Below are positions 27,208 through 36,580 of a stretch of 64,000 nucleotides of DNA, piece by piece. Position numbers and translations under genes: made by a program. The stretch is from Aphanomyces cochlioides. Its lineage: Eukaryota > Oomycota > Saprolegniomycetes > Saprolegniales > Verrucalvaceae. Every line of letters begins with the position of its first letter. The first letter of the stretch is position 1. The stretch spans positions 124,001-188,000 of the forward strand of contig JAHQRK010000031.1 in assembly GCA_019828595.1 (NCBI GenBank), read 5' to 3'. The notes beneath the pieces were generated by a model. That model saw only the letters and a program-made list of their open reading frames with translations, was not told the DNA's origin and ran no database searches.

Positions 27208-28514
27208 TCAAAATTCTCTCTCTGAAAAGCCACATATGGTTCGAATGCGCTCGGCCACTGTGGAATCAAACGGAAGATGAAAGTGCATGGCTGCCGTCTC
27301 CATCTTCTTGGCGAGGACATACATGAGTGGATAATGGGATGGAAGACCTGCGTCGTGCCAAAACTTTGTCAAATCTTTGCATCGGTCCATGACGACTAGC
27401 CAATTCTTGCTCTTGACAGCTTGATCGAGCTCTTCCAGCCAGGATTCACACGGCGCTTCGGTTTCTTTTGGCGTCAAGCAGCGACTACAGACGCATGTAA
27501 ATTGAAAAGACTTCTCAAGCACTGCTCGACGCGCGGCTTTGGACTGGAGGAGGGCAAAACCCAGCACGTCCAAGTACGAATAGACGATCAAAGTGCCTCC
27601 ATATCCAATTTAAGCTGGAAATTCAAGCATAGGTTGATGGAATACCTGGAGCCAGCGGTGCCATCGCGTGGAATTCAAGCGATTGTGTCGTTGCATTGAA
27701 GCGGGGAAATGTATTTGGCGCACAGGAGTGATTCACCATCTAAACGGCCATCAAGGCCATTTCGTCAGCTCAAAAGTTGGCAATTTTCTACCTTGGCAGC
27801 GTCAGGAAACAAGCCCAAACCGAGCGGCGATGCTGATAAATCGACGAGAATTGGATGTGCATTGAAGCGCACGGCTCGAAAAACCTGGGCAATATGCTTT
27901 GGCATCATCCACGTTCGCTAGGAGAGGTCGAGAAGCATTAGCTAGCTCTACAAAGTGATGTCTACCTTGCGGTCGAGTTGTTTGTGGATTTCGGCGGCTG
28001 CTTGGACGTATGTCTGCTCTTCCTTGCCGTCATTCAACGGATATGTGGTCAATTCTGCAATCACATGGGGATTCTGCATCGCAGCTTCCATGGCAAGGAC
28101 TGCAAGGACAAGGCGAACGAGATCGCTGTCTTCTACCGACGTTGGAAGGCACGAAAGCAGCGCGCATTGAAAATCATGCAGTGGAAGATGCGTTGCCATG
28201 CATTCCCGATGGCAATATCTTGCAATTTGACACTCTGCGCATTGAATAATGCGTCCTTGGAGCTTCATAAAGCAGCAGTGGCAGTGGGTTTTGACGTATG
28301 ACTGCCGCAAGACGGTGGCAAACGCCGGCGTTGAAAAGACAAGCTCGCCAGCTTGGACAGCCATCGTCGTGGAGATCTAAAATGAGCTCTAGCTCTGTCA
28401 ACTTGGACTCTCAGGGCGTACCATGCGACCAACTGAGTGTTTTGACAATGGAGAATGCACTGAAATCCTATCGGGAGCGTCTGAAAGCGGCGTTGATTGC
28501 ACTGGAATGATCAT
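27208..28514 (-). CDS. SMYD-type SET and MYND domain lysine methyltransferase
   Basis: Five exons on the minus strand (28514-28422, 28376-27966, 27917-27792, 27739-27646, 27596-27208) with introns of 45, 48, 52 and 49 nt give a continuous 370-residue protein. An N-SET segment VGRMI..AVQAGELV (28-44) leads into a complete MYND zinc finger: C63/C66, C77/C80, C86/C90, H98/C102. The SET core shows NHSCAPN (213-219) and GTLIVYSYLD (242-251), and the post-SET zinc cysteines are C276, C278 and C281. SMYD proteins use S-adenosylmethionine to methylate lysines of histones or other proteins, in cytoplasm and nucleus. The C-terminal helical region is shorter than in animal SMYDs. All key residues I can check are present, so it is probably functional. 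The start at 28514 was chosen because it brings in the N-SET GR motif in frame. Confidence 0.85.
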
Positions 28515-28529
28515 ATCCTTGCCAACAAA

Positions 28530-28914
28530 TTAGCAGCAACTCTGAAGTCGTTGTACCTGGTTAATAGCCAGCCATTGGGTTTCACAGGGAGGAGAGAGAG
28601 TCTGCCGCTCGACTTTGACAAGCGCAGCCTCTGGGCGATGCTCTACAATGCGAGCGACACTGTTCCACGCTGGAATGACCACGTTTGTCCCTTGGTCAAC
28701 CTGTTTGTCCATGTTGACAACCGCAATCACGTTGGAAAAAGTTGACAAATTCTGATCATTTTCAGCCAATTATTTACATTTTCTTAGCTTTCTCGTAGTT
28801 CTTCGCCAGTTCTTCCTGACGCTGAAGAGCTTCTTGATTGCAGTCGAGGACAGCGTAAATAAAGAGTTGCGGCGGGCAACGTGCTCGCCGCCGCTGCGGA
28901 TGTCCAATACGCAT
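28530..28914 (-). other. Two small minus-strand ORFs upstream of the SET/MYND gene, unrecognised
   Basis: 28774-28914 encodes 46 residues ending in a charged helix (QEALQRQEELAKNYEKAKK). Five bases later a second open frame, 28769-28530, runs 79 residues with protein-like composition. Neither matches a family I know. Together they may be the terminal exons of a broken gene. Confidence 0.25.
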
Positions 28915-29243
28915 TCTTGACTTTGCTCCAGTTTACTTGTGCTATTTTTCCTTCATCGTGAAAAAATTCATTCTAAATTTCAAATGATATTAGTAATATG
29001 GAGCAAAGCATGCCGAGGCTTATGTCGACGGAAGAACTTTGTTCTCCAGCGTCAGTGGAGCTACAGCGACTCTCCTGGACTGTAATCGATGGAAGAGCGA
29101 GTCGGACATTCCTGCTAGATGCTCTCTCCCTTTGCGAATCCAATCGGTAAATCCGTCCCGAAGTTGTAGCGATATTTGGCTCACTACCTCAATATGGCGA
29201 CAGTAGCTCTCATATGCACAATGCAATTCGTTAGCGCTGTAGT

Positions 29244-29985
29244 TTAGAACTTAGAGTCTCTGGGGATATCCACGACGTTCTTGACGCTGAGAGGCACTGG
29301 CGGGGATTGAAATGTATTGAAAAGCCCCTCAACATACCAAAAACGATCGACTGGACCTCCACTCCAACATTTCTTTTGCTCCGAGTTGTGCTCTGTGGCC
29401 TAGTGTTGGTGCATCCGAGCACTTGAAGCGCTTTGTCCTTCAGGATTTTTCCACTCTGCATATTGTCTACGCCACAGCCACGAATTTCATGTCAAGTCGT
29501 GCGACGGAATTATGTCGAGAGTTGCCCGCCACCGCTACACTCCACCTGTAAACATTTTCTGCTGCTTCGTTGGTGTAACTCACCAGCTTGGAAATATTTG
29601 TCGCCAAGAAACAGAGCCACTGTGTGATATCTAAGCAAAACCAGCGCCATCCATCGGATAATCCTAGCGACTTTGGCTAGTTTTCAAGGAGTTCTGGGGT
29701 GAATTTGCACCGGAAATTCGACGAATAAAGTTGGAGTTTGCGAATACCTGACTGTGACGCCTGCACACCTTGTATTTAGCATTGTTTTCCAGCCCCAAGA
29801 CTGTCTTTGTGCGTCAGTTGGTCGCACTCTGGATGCATCGATTGCCGCGGTTTCATTGAACTTGAAAGTTTCCCAATGCAAATGACAGAAACTTGTTGCC
29901 TCATTTCCTTAAGTAGTACAATGACCATGTCGGGTGACTTGCTGCCTATTAATGCCGGCGTGGACTGTGACGTTTGACTCTTCAA
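29244..29985 (-). pseudogene. Relic of an unrecognised multi-exon protein (copy 1)
   Basis: Several protein-like minus-strand segments occur in changing frames with plausible splice sites: 29985-29684 (two overlapping frames), a segment with LRYHTVALFLGDKYFQAG near 29590-29640 followed by a 38-nt GT..AG stretch, and a last exon 29399-29244 that reads 51 residues from ATEHNSEQKK to PRDSKF and a stop. The VALFLGDKY piece resembles MTLFLSDKY of the relic near 32500, so the two loci are paralogues. No intact frame could be assembled and I do not recognise the family. Confidence 0.35.
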
Positions 29986-30517
29986 ACTAACTCAACGCCA
30001 TAATCAGTGAAAGGCTATTAACGTATAGAAACGAGGAGACTGGGGGTTGAAATTGTCCAGAGAGGCTCAGCGTGGTGCAGTCTCCATGTAGAAGGTTGAA
30101 TACGACTTATCATGGACCTTCATACCGTTGAATTCCTCGCTCTGTGCATTTTTGACTGGCAAGCAAATGTTGGCTTATTAACGGGGTGGGCATTGTCTTT
30201 GTGCATATGACTTTGCTTTTTTCGTGTTTGCGTCTCTCATGCTGACGACTAGGACACTTGAGACTACACACAATCTTCTCCAAACTCCAGCGGTACGCAG
30301 TGAGATCAATGAACGCCGCTTCCTAGTGTAAATATAGATTAAATAGCACTGGAATGGCGTGGCCAAGACGATTCGAATTCACTAATGCTGACTGAGGTAG
30401 TTTTAGTAAAAATGTACTGTACTAAGGTAATTATTGTAAATTCTAATGATGGTCGTAACTGTATAAAGTTCTTCATGAAAAGTTTGTCGTGTGGAACAAA
30501 TTGTTTGGATTTCTGCT
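29986..30517. other. Intergenic, nothing recognised
   Basis: No supported gene. Short ORFs here have no protein-like character. The 3' part leads into the elicitin promoter. Confidence 0.4.
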
Positions 30518-30536
30518 TGGATTTGGCGTTCATTTT
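30509..30536 (+). promoter_or_regulatory. Shared elicitin promoter element with initiator-like motif
   Basis: The stretch TTTCTGCTTGGATTTGGCGT followed by TCATTTT lies just upstream of the elicitin-like start at 30563. Almost the same sequence (one mismatch, up to the CAT) precedes the orphan elicitin signal peptide at 32339. TCATTTT fits the oomycete initiator YCAYTYY. Conservation in front of a decayed paralogue supports it being the ancestral core promoter. Confidence 0.5.
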
Positions 30537-30562
30537 CGATTTTGAAGACGAAGAAACAAGCC

Positions 30563-30913
30563 ATGACGACCATCTCTATTGTTGCAATCGCCGCTACTGC
30601 CACATCGGGCGTCCTTGGACGTGACTGTTCGATTCTCGACTTGGAGACCATCATGTCGCCCACCTCCCAGTGCGAATCCGCGAGTGGTGTGAGCAATCTT
30701 GCCCTTAGCACAACGGCTGCGTCGCCAGCTACGTTTGCTGAGCTTTGCAAGATCGAATCGTGCAAGACAGTCATCAAACTCATCAACCAGCTCCCATGTT
30801 CCTTCAATGACGAGTCGGCGCGAAAGAAGTTTACATGCGATCCGGCTGCTCCATCGTCAGCTTGCACTGTCCAGCTTGGTGCGACTGCTGCTATCATCTC
30901 TATCGTCACGTAA
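30563..30913 (+). CDS. Elicitin-like secreted protein, single domain, probable GPI anchor
   Basis: The single exon encodes 116 residues. Residues 1-19 form a hydrophobic signal peptide, followed by one elicitin-like domain with exactly six cysteines: RDC, SQC, ELC, ESC, LPC, FTC, including the family's C-x4-C pair (LCKIESC). The last about 15 residues are hydrophobic after a small-residue stretch, as in GPI-anchored elicitin-like proteins. Elicitins bind sterols and lipids at the oomycete surface; binding here is inferred from family only. The ATG at 30563 was chosen over the longer frame because the signal peptide starts there. A truncated paralogue follows at 31247 on the same strand, so this is one member of a local tandem family. 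Confidence 0.85.
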   Translation: MTTISIVAIAATATSGVLGRDCSILDLETIMSPTSQCESASGVSNLALSTTAASPATFAELCKIESCKTVIKLINQLPCSFNDESARKKFTCDPAAPSSACTVQLGATAAIISIVT

Positions 30914-31246
30914 TTCTTTCAGTTTGCATAGAAATGAACTCTTCTTTGAAATGTTAATAGTTCAAATTTGTCAACCGCAGATTTCAGTGCTCCTACAACC
31001 CCCGCTATGGAAAGTTGACGCGCAGTAATATCTTCCACATGATGGATGGCCTCGGCGGCCTCTTGCATGTTCCGTCTCCAGCCCATCCATCGGCATAATG
31101 AAGGTCGTGTGAGTAAAGCCCATTGAAAATTTCAATTTTAGTTGTCTGCTTGGATTTCTGGGTCGTTTAATTGCCTCATTTGCCCATTCTCTGCGGAAAT
31201 TCAAGCGATTATAGAACCCAAGACCAAGTGTTAAGCTGCGAGTAGC

Positions 31247-31486
31247 GTGAATGATATTCTTTTAGGCGATTCCTCACCACCTGCAAGGACCTTCGCCAAG
31301 CTTTGCACGTGCGATGCTTGCAAACCAATGATCATCAAGCTCCCGTGCTCGTTCAAGGACGAATCAGCACGAGAACGATTTACTTGCGGTAGTTCTCTAG
31401 CGTCGCTGTCTTCTACTCATGTTGGTGCGATTGCTTTAGCTTGCGCTGCTGCCTTGCTATTGCAATTTCCCCAAAATCAACGTTGA
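31247..31486 (+). pseudogene. Elicitin-like pseudogene, N-terminus missing
   Basis: The frame keeps the second half of an elicitin-like domain (FAKLCTCDAC, LPCSFKDESARERFTC) and a hydrophobic GPI-type tail, and closely resembles the gene ending at 30913. The signal peptide and the first two cysteines are absent; the open frame begins only at DSSPPARTF. An AG acceptor sits at 31263-31264, but I cannot find a good upstream exon. Most likely a 5'-deleted tandem copy. Confidence 0.7.
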
Positions 31487-31533
31487 ATGGACGAAGTTGG
31501 CTTGTCAAGAGAGAGTTCAAGGCATTGTACTAC

Positions 31534-33050
31534 TTAAGGAAATAAACTATTTTTAGATTGTTTTGACCAATCATACAGAGTTGAAGTATATTTCGATGCC
31601 AGCATCCAGAGTGCGACCAACACACATGTAAAGACAGCACTGATGGTGAAAGCGCCGCCATATTCAAGGTCTGAACGCGCAAAGTCAGAAATTGAGCCTC
31701 TTCTGACGGTCTAGCGACCACTGGCAGTGAAAAGATATCAATCTGGGGCAGCTTCAAGCGGGGAACAAGCCAAGTTGTGTGGTTGTCTGCATGGTTTTGT
31801 GTACCCTGGACACCGTCTCGTTTGCTTGGCAACAAAATATTTACAAGCAAGTAAGTAATAACACAGACAGAGAGGTAGAATAGTACATTGTCAAAATTGG
31901 CATCTGATTCGTGGCCACCAAATTTTCAATCTTATGGCTGTAATGTACCGTACCAGCACTCAGCATACTCTGTTGGTAAAAAGGCTTGAAGGGCAAAGTT
32001 CAGGAAGTTTCATGTGCTCGGGCTCTACCCACACACAGGGCCATCGAGCTGGAAAAATTACAGACTGGGTGAAAGGTGTGCCCGTCAATGTTGACTCCTT
32101 GTCGATGATGTACTGCAATGCAAAATAAGCTGCAGTGCGTCTATCTCTCCTCTCGAAAAGCTTCGCGAGGTATTGCATATCCTTCTATGGCAAATCGACT
32201 TTGAATAATGATTTGGTAAAGCCGGCATTGTCCAAACTATATTGTACCGTCGATTTTCCTTCGTCGTCATTAGAATATTATTCTTATGAAGATCGCAACT
32301 GTGCTTGGGTTTCTGCTAGGATTTGGCGTTCATGCTCCATGAAGATCATTTTCATCGTTGGAATCGTCGCTGTCACTTGGACTGGTGTTTTTGGAGGTGG
32401 CTGAACGAATCTAGACTACCAGGCTTCAACTAATTCAAGATATCCCCACAGAGTTCGTTTTGTCAATCCTTGCTGCAGAATTCTTAACGTGGTGGAATCG
32501 TAGTGTTTCTTATCGCCTTCTAAATACTTGTCGCTAAGAAACAAGGTCATCGCGCCATTGTAGAGTCAACTATAGATGTTGCCCATCCCTTGTGTTCTCC
32601 AGTCTGAATCAGCAACCATGGAATGATAGCAATTAAGCCATGGATCTCTCCAATTCGAGACCAAGGATCGACGAGGGACAAGCAACATGGGCAGACAGCC
32701 TCCGCGCCTTCGCAACGATTCTCCATAAAAAGCTGGCATGCGAGGATCAGCCTCCATGCGCCCCTGGAATTGCACCGCCGTCGAGTACACGGCTATGTAG
32801 AGTCAAATAGCTACACTTCGGCATCTAGACTCCATCGCACAACTGTGCAAAATCAAAGACTGAAAATGACTTCCTTGGAAACCCATAGGAAGAGCAATAT
32901 CACCGCCTTGAGAGCACGACCATCCTCGTTCGAAAGCATCCACCAGTCCTGCCAGCCTGGATTCACAGTAAAAATTTCACGACTGCGTTCATGTCAGCTC
33001 CAGTGTCGACTGGGACGAAGTTGTTGGGCCAATATTGCTTGATGAAAGAA
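31534..33050 (-). pseudogene. Relic of an unrecognised membrane protein gene (copy 2)
   Basis: Minus-strand segments in several frames look coding. A last exon 31710-31534 after a TAG acceptor encodes a transmembrane helix (FTISAVFTCVLVALWMLASK) and ends at a stop. Another helix with LFYLSVCVITYLLVNI lies near 31850-31890, a soluble segment LQYIIDKESTLTGTPFTQS is near 32110, MTLFLSDKYLEGDKKHYDST near 32540 and QDWWMLSNEDGR near 32940. Frames shift between them and several stops intervene, so the locus is broken or has more introns than I can place. It is a paralogue of the relic at 29244-29985. An orphan elicitin signal peptide sits inside it on the other strand. Confidence 0.4.
32339..32404 (+). 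pseudogene. Orphan elicitin signal-peptide exon
   Basis: Twenty-one codons read as a signal peptide (MKIIFIVGIVAVTWTGVFGG) and then stop. The start and the preceding promoter stretch match the elicitin-like gene at 30563, but no cysteine domain follows. It is a decayed copy that kept only promoter and leader. Confidence 0.65.
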
Positions 33051-33187
33051 TTTAGCAAAATGAATACCATATCACAAAGTGACACTTCAACAAAGTAGTC
33101 TTGGCAAAACGCGCTAGCTACATCTATCGCAGAAATATCCATGGAGACGCTATGCCAGTTTATATGACATGTCTTTCCGAGAGTGAC

Positions 33188-36100
33188 TTAATGCTTGCAG
33201 ACAAACAAATGGCCGTCGACGACTGAGTGGTTGGCTTGTTGTCCTCGTGGGTCCGATTTGTCAACAATATCATGCCAAATGTCCAAAATGCAATACGATG
33301 GAGCATCTACAGAGTGATCCGACGCATCGCATGTGTATGGGCACAACTTGAACGATGCCTTCTTGACTGCGCTGGTCACAGGATCTTCCCAGCCCAGAGT
33401 CTTCCAATACGTGTCGTGAAGCACTTCGTCCATCGGCATTGTCGGATCCAACTTGAGAGTGCAATGCTTACGTCCATCCGAAGTTGAATAGATACAAGTG
33501 CTGGCTCTGTGCTCACACGGCATATAGTGAACATGACCGCGGCCCATCTTGGAGCAGAAAAATGGACACATTTCCGCGACGACTTGCTCTCCAGCGGTAT
33601 TATACTTTGGTTCGCCGATACCGACCTCCTGCGAGTACGACATCAAGCAAGTGTCCTTCAAAATACCGTGAGATGTTCGATGCAAGTCGGTGTGGCCATA
33701 AGCTTTGTCACAAAAGTATTCACAGCAAGGGCAGCGAACGTCGCAGTAATGAATCGCGCTGCTGCATCGGTGATCTCCAGGATGCGACGTCGTATCGGCC
33801 GCCACAACTGCACTGCACTTGCGCTTATATCCACTCATTTCTTGTCGAAGGTGGAGAGTGAAATGTGCCTCGCTTTCCTGTAAATGTTTCCTTGTGCACT
33901 TTACCTCGCAAATGCCTTCTTCCTTGCATTCAGCCATGCAGCGATGGGGTTGACCGCATAAATGGTCAGCTCCCACAGGATGGAAATGATTGAAAGCAGC
34001 GCAAGCGTTGCCGCAGCCGGGCACCACACAAGTCTGCTGGCAACACTTGGCACCACATTCGTGGCGGTCGTGTGGACTTTCAAATCGCAATGTGCACAAG
34101 CCAAGGCATTCCAATGCCTCACAGGGTTGGCCACAGCAATGAAGCTTCACACCACACGAATGAGGTTCCTCGTGGCCGACTTCCAGTCTGCAAGTCTTCT
34201 CGCAAGTCAATACTCCCATTACACTGCAAGGTGCATTACAAGTATGCTCTTTCATGCCACAGTCGCAGGGTCCAGAGTGGCCAGCCACCGATGCGCACAT
34301 CGCTTTTTCACCCACGGATGCACAATGCGCACAAAAATTGACACATTTGTGATTCGTACCGCAGTCATGAGGAAAATCTTCATCATGGAGAAAGCATTCA
34401 AAGCAACCCAATTTGCAATTTGCACAAGAATGGATGCATCGACGGAGATGTTGCTTCAATTTCAAGACACATGCGTCCAAGTCGTCCATTTCTTCCCGAC
34501 CAACGGAAGGCAAGCTAGACATCCACAGACGCACTCGGTGCTCGCGACGCCACAACAAAAACGTCCACAACTTGTCGAGCTCGGCTTCAGTCAAGGGACT
34601 TCGTGGTTTGTCCACAAACTCCAGAAAAGTCTTGAAGAATGCCAGCAAAAGCATCTTCGCCTCTTGTTGCAGCTCTTCCATCTTCAAATTCAAATCGAGC
34701 TCAAAATCCATCACCGCATCGTCTGGCAAATTCTCCATTATATCAGTATCGGCAAACAGCGTCTTCCACTTCTCAATATACTCTTCTGGCTCGCCATCCA
34801 CAAGTCCACAGTGAGCTAGTTTGCCATACCGAAGAGCAGTACGGATTTGACTGTGCAGTTTGATAGCCTGCTGTGCTTTTAAATTGTCTTCCATATAAGT
34901 CCAATCGAGCAAATTGATTTTCAACAACACTATCGTCAAGCAGTTGTAGAAGTCCAAACCGTTTGCATACGGCACGATATCTCTCGACTTCAGAAATTCC
35001 AAACTTTCGCCCAGAGCTTCATCATAGCCGACATAGCCAAGAGGAGGACAGCAAGAGATTTCGACATTGCCACCATACATGGCCGTGACAAAATTCTTGG
35101 CTCGATTCTCCTTCACGAAGCCTTCAAGCACCGATTGGAACTCATGGATGACATCGTTTTGATCGTTTGGATTGACATCTTTGGCATTCAAGTGCAGCTT
35201 GCCTTGGAATAATCGGGAATCCCCTCTTAACAACGACACGCCTTGCTGAAAGTTGGAAAACAAGGCGTCAATGTCCTTGTCATTGCGCACTTGATAGACA
35301 GTCAGTCGAGAGACGGCACCACTTAGCGCGCACAACAATGTATCTTCTTGAGCCGAACTTTCAAGCGACCCCAAGCCTTCAATAGCCAAGACAACCAACA
35401 GACTTTTTCCCATCACACGGACAGTAAGCCACACGCCGTCGGCGCATCGAGCGTCAGATATAATGAATGTACTACCAGTCAAGAAATTCAAATAGCTGCT
35501 CGTCTCCGTCGATTGCTCTCCCATTGACGTCAAGACGACGACAGGTCCAGCCCAGCGCTGCAAAATGCTCGAGATTGGGCCAAACGAAATCGACTGGGCC
35601 GCTTTATGCGCTACCGCTCCCAAAGAATTTCCTTCCAGACCATTTTTCAGCACGACCAGTTGGTTATCACTCGCTCGACAAATCTGTACTGGAACAAAGC
35701 CGACGAGTTCCAACACCCATGGAGCCATGGTCATCGTAGAGCCACACCAAGACACAATGCCAGAACTATGGGCTTGCAAGCTATCTTCCAGATTGAGCGG
35801 TGTCAAGTCGTTGTTCAAGCCATGGAGTTTGTGCAAAATCGAAGCTAATAGATTTGTCATGGTGGCTTTTTGAGCCATGCCAGATACGTGTAATCGCAAT
35901 CGGCGTGGCACAAGTGCGCTTTTAGTCGACTTGGCAAGGAGACTTTGGACGGGAAACATTTCAAACAAGTGAAAGAACGACCACATCGGGTGGGCTTCCA
36001 GTCGATTTGCTTCACTTTGTGCAGTTTGGGATTCTTGTAGCTGCCAAGCCACCTTTTCAGTTGCAATAAGCAGACTCCACATACGCACCCGTGTCGACTT

Positions 36101-36580
36101 CGGATCAAAGCAAACTAAATTCTCCTTCACACATGAAACAGAGCAGCGAGACCATTCCATCACCAATGGTATGTTCAAAGTCGCTTCTGGTAGCATGGAA
36201 TTGTCTGAAATGAGGATGGTCTCAACTGTAACAGTGTATGAACTTTCATCCATTTCATTCATCGTCAGGAGCAAGAGCATGCCACCGCCTCGCACTTTCA
36301 CCAGCTTTGTTTTGCCAACAACGATCAATGGCTCAACCACTTTGGAAACTTGCTTGGAACGAATAAAATAGGATTGAAGTCTCCCGCCGTTGTCAATGAT
36401 CGTCAGACCATGGTTGTCGCCACCGAAGATTAGCATGCGGTCATATGGACTCTGCACACGCAGGATCTGCAAATTGATAGTTTGGACGCGCTCGAGAAGT
36501 GTGTGCGATTCGTTGAATGCATACAAGTCGACAACATGAACCGAGTGGAGCATTGCCCGAGAGGCGATGGCTCGGATCAA
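33188..36580 (-). CDS. Giant Cys/His-rich protein with degraded large-GTPase-type G domain, C-terminal part
   Basis: This 1130-residue frame is the C-terminal two thirds of a single gene whose N-terminal third is 36441-38438; a one-base shift separates them. A beta-rich region (about 10-200) precedes a G-domain-like segment (about 345-470) that resembles GB1/VLIG-type large GTPases: MGEQSTETSSYLN at the P-loop, RCADGVW at switch I, LAIEGLGS at switch II. The P-loop lysine is gone (GKS has become ETS) and the switch II aspartate is alanine, so GTP hydrolysis is unlikely. Residues 715-960 are a dense array of Cys-x2/3-Cys and Cys-His pairs like NFX1-type zinc fingers, and the last about 100 residues form another Cys/His module ending GHLFVCKH. 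Function is unknown; a scaffold or ubiquitin-related role is only a guess. Confidence 0.7.
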   Translation of the reverse strand: MIRAIASRAMLHSVHVVDLYAFNESHTLLERVQTINLQILRVQSPYDRMLIFGGDNHGLTIIDNGGRLQSYFIRSKQVSKVVEPLIVVGKTKLVKVRGGGMLLLLTMNEMDESSYTVTVETILISDNSMLPEATLNIPLVMEWSRCSVSCVKENLVCFDPKSTRVRMWSLLIATEKVAWQLQESQTAQSEANRLEAHPMWSFFHLFEMFPVQSLLAKSTKSALVPRRLRLHVSGMAQKATMTNLLASILHKLHGLNNDLTPLNLEDSLQAHSSGIVSWCGSTMTMAPWVLELVGFVPVQICRASDNQLVVLKNGLEGNSLGAVAHKAAQSISFGPISSILQRWAGPVVVLTSMGEQSTETSSYLNFLTGSTFIISDARCADGVWLTVRVMGKSLLVVLAIEGLGSLESSAQEDTLLCALSGAVSRLTVYQVRNDKDIDALFSNFQQGVSLLRGDSRLFQGKLHLNAKDVNPNDQNDVIHEFQSVLEGFVKENRAKNFVTAMYGGNVEISCCPPLGYVGYDEALGESLEFLKSRDIVPYANGLDFYNCLTIVLLKINLLDWTYMEDNLKAQQAIKLHSQIRTALRYGKLAHCGLVDGEPEEYIEKWKTLFADTDIMENLPDDAVMDFELDLNLKMEELQQEAKMLLLAFFKTFLEFVDKPRSPLTEAELDKLWTFLLWRREHRVRLWMSSLPSVGREEMDDLDACVLKLKQHLRRCIHSCANCKLGCFECFLHDEDFPHDCGTNHKCVNFCAHCASVGEKAMCASVAGHSGPCDCGMKEHTCNAPCSVMGVLTCEKTCRLEVGHEEPHSCGVKLHCCGQPCEALECLGLCTLRFESPHDRHECGAKCCQQTCVVPGCGNACAAFNHFHPVGADHLCGQPHRCMAECKEEGICEVKCTRKHLQESEAHFTLHLRQEMSGYKRKCSAVVAADTTSHPGDHRCSSAIHYCDVRCPCCEYFCDKAYGHTDLHRTSHGILKDTCLMSYSQEVGIGEPKYNTAGEQVVAEMCPFFCSKMGRGHVHYMPCEHRASTCIYSTSDGRKHCTLKLDPTMPMDEVLHDTYWKTLGWEDPVTSAVKKASFKLCPYTCDASDHSVDAPSYCILDIWHDIVDKSDPRGQQANHSVVDGHLFVCKH

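Noticed and set aside
33962..34819. 285-codon plus-strand ORF
   Set aside because: Shadow of the cysteine-rich minus-strand gene.
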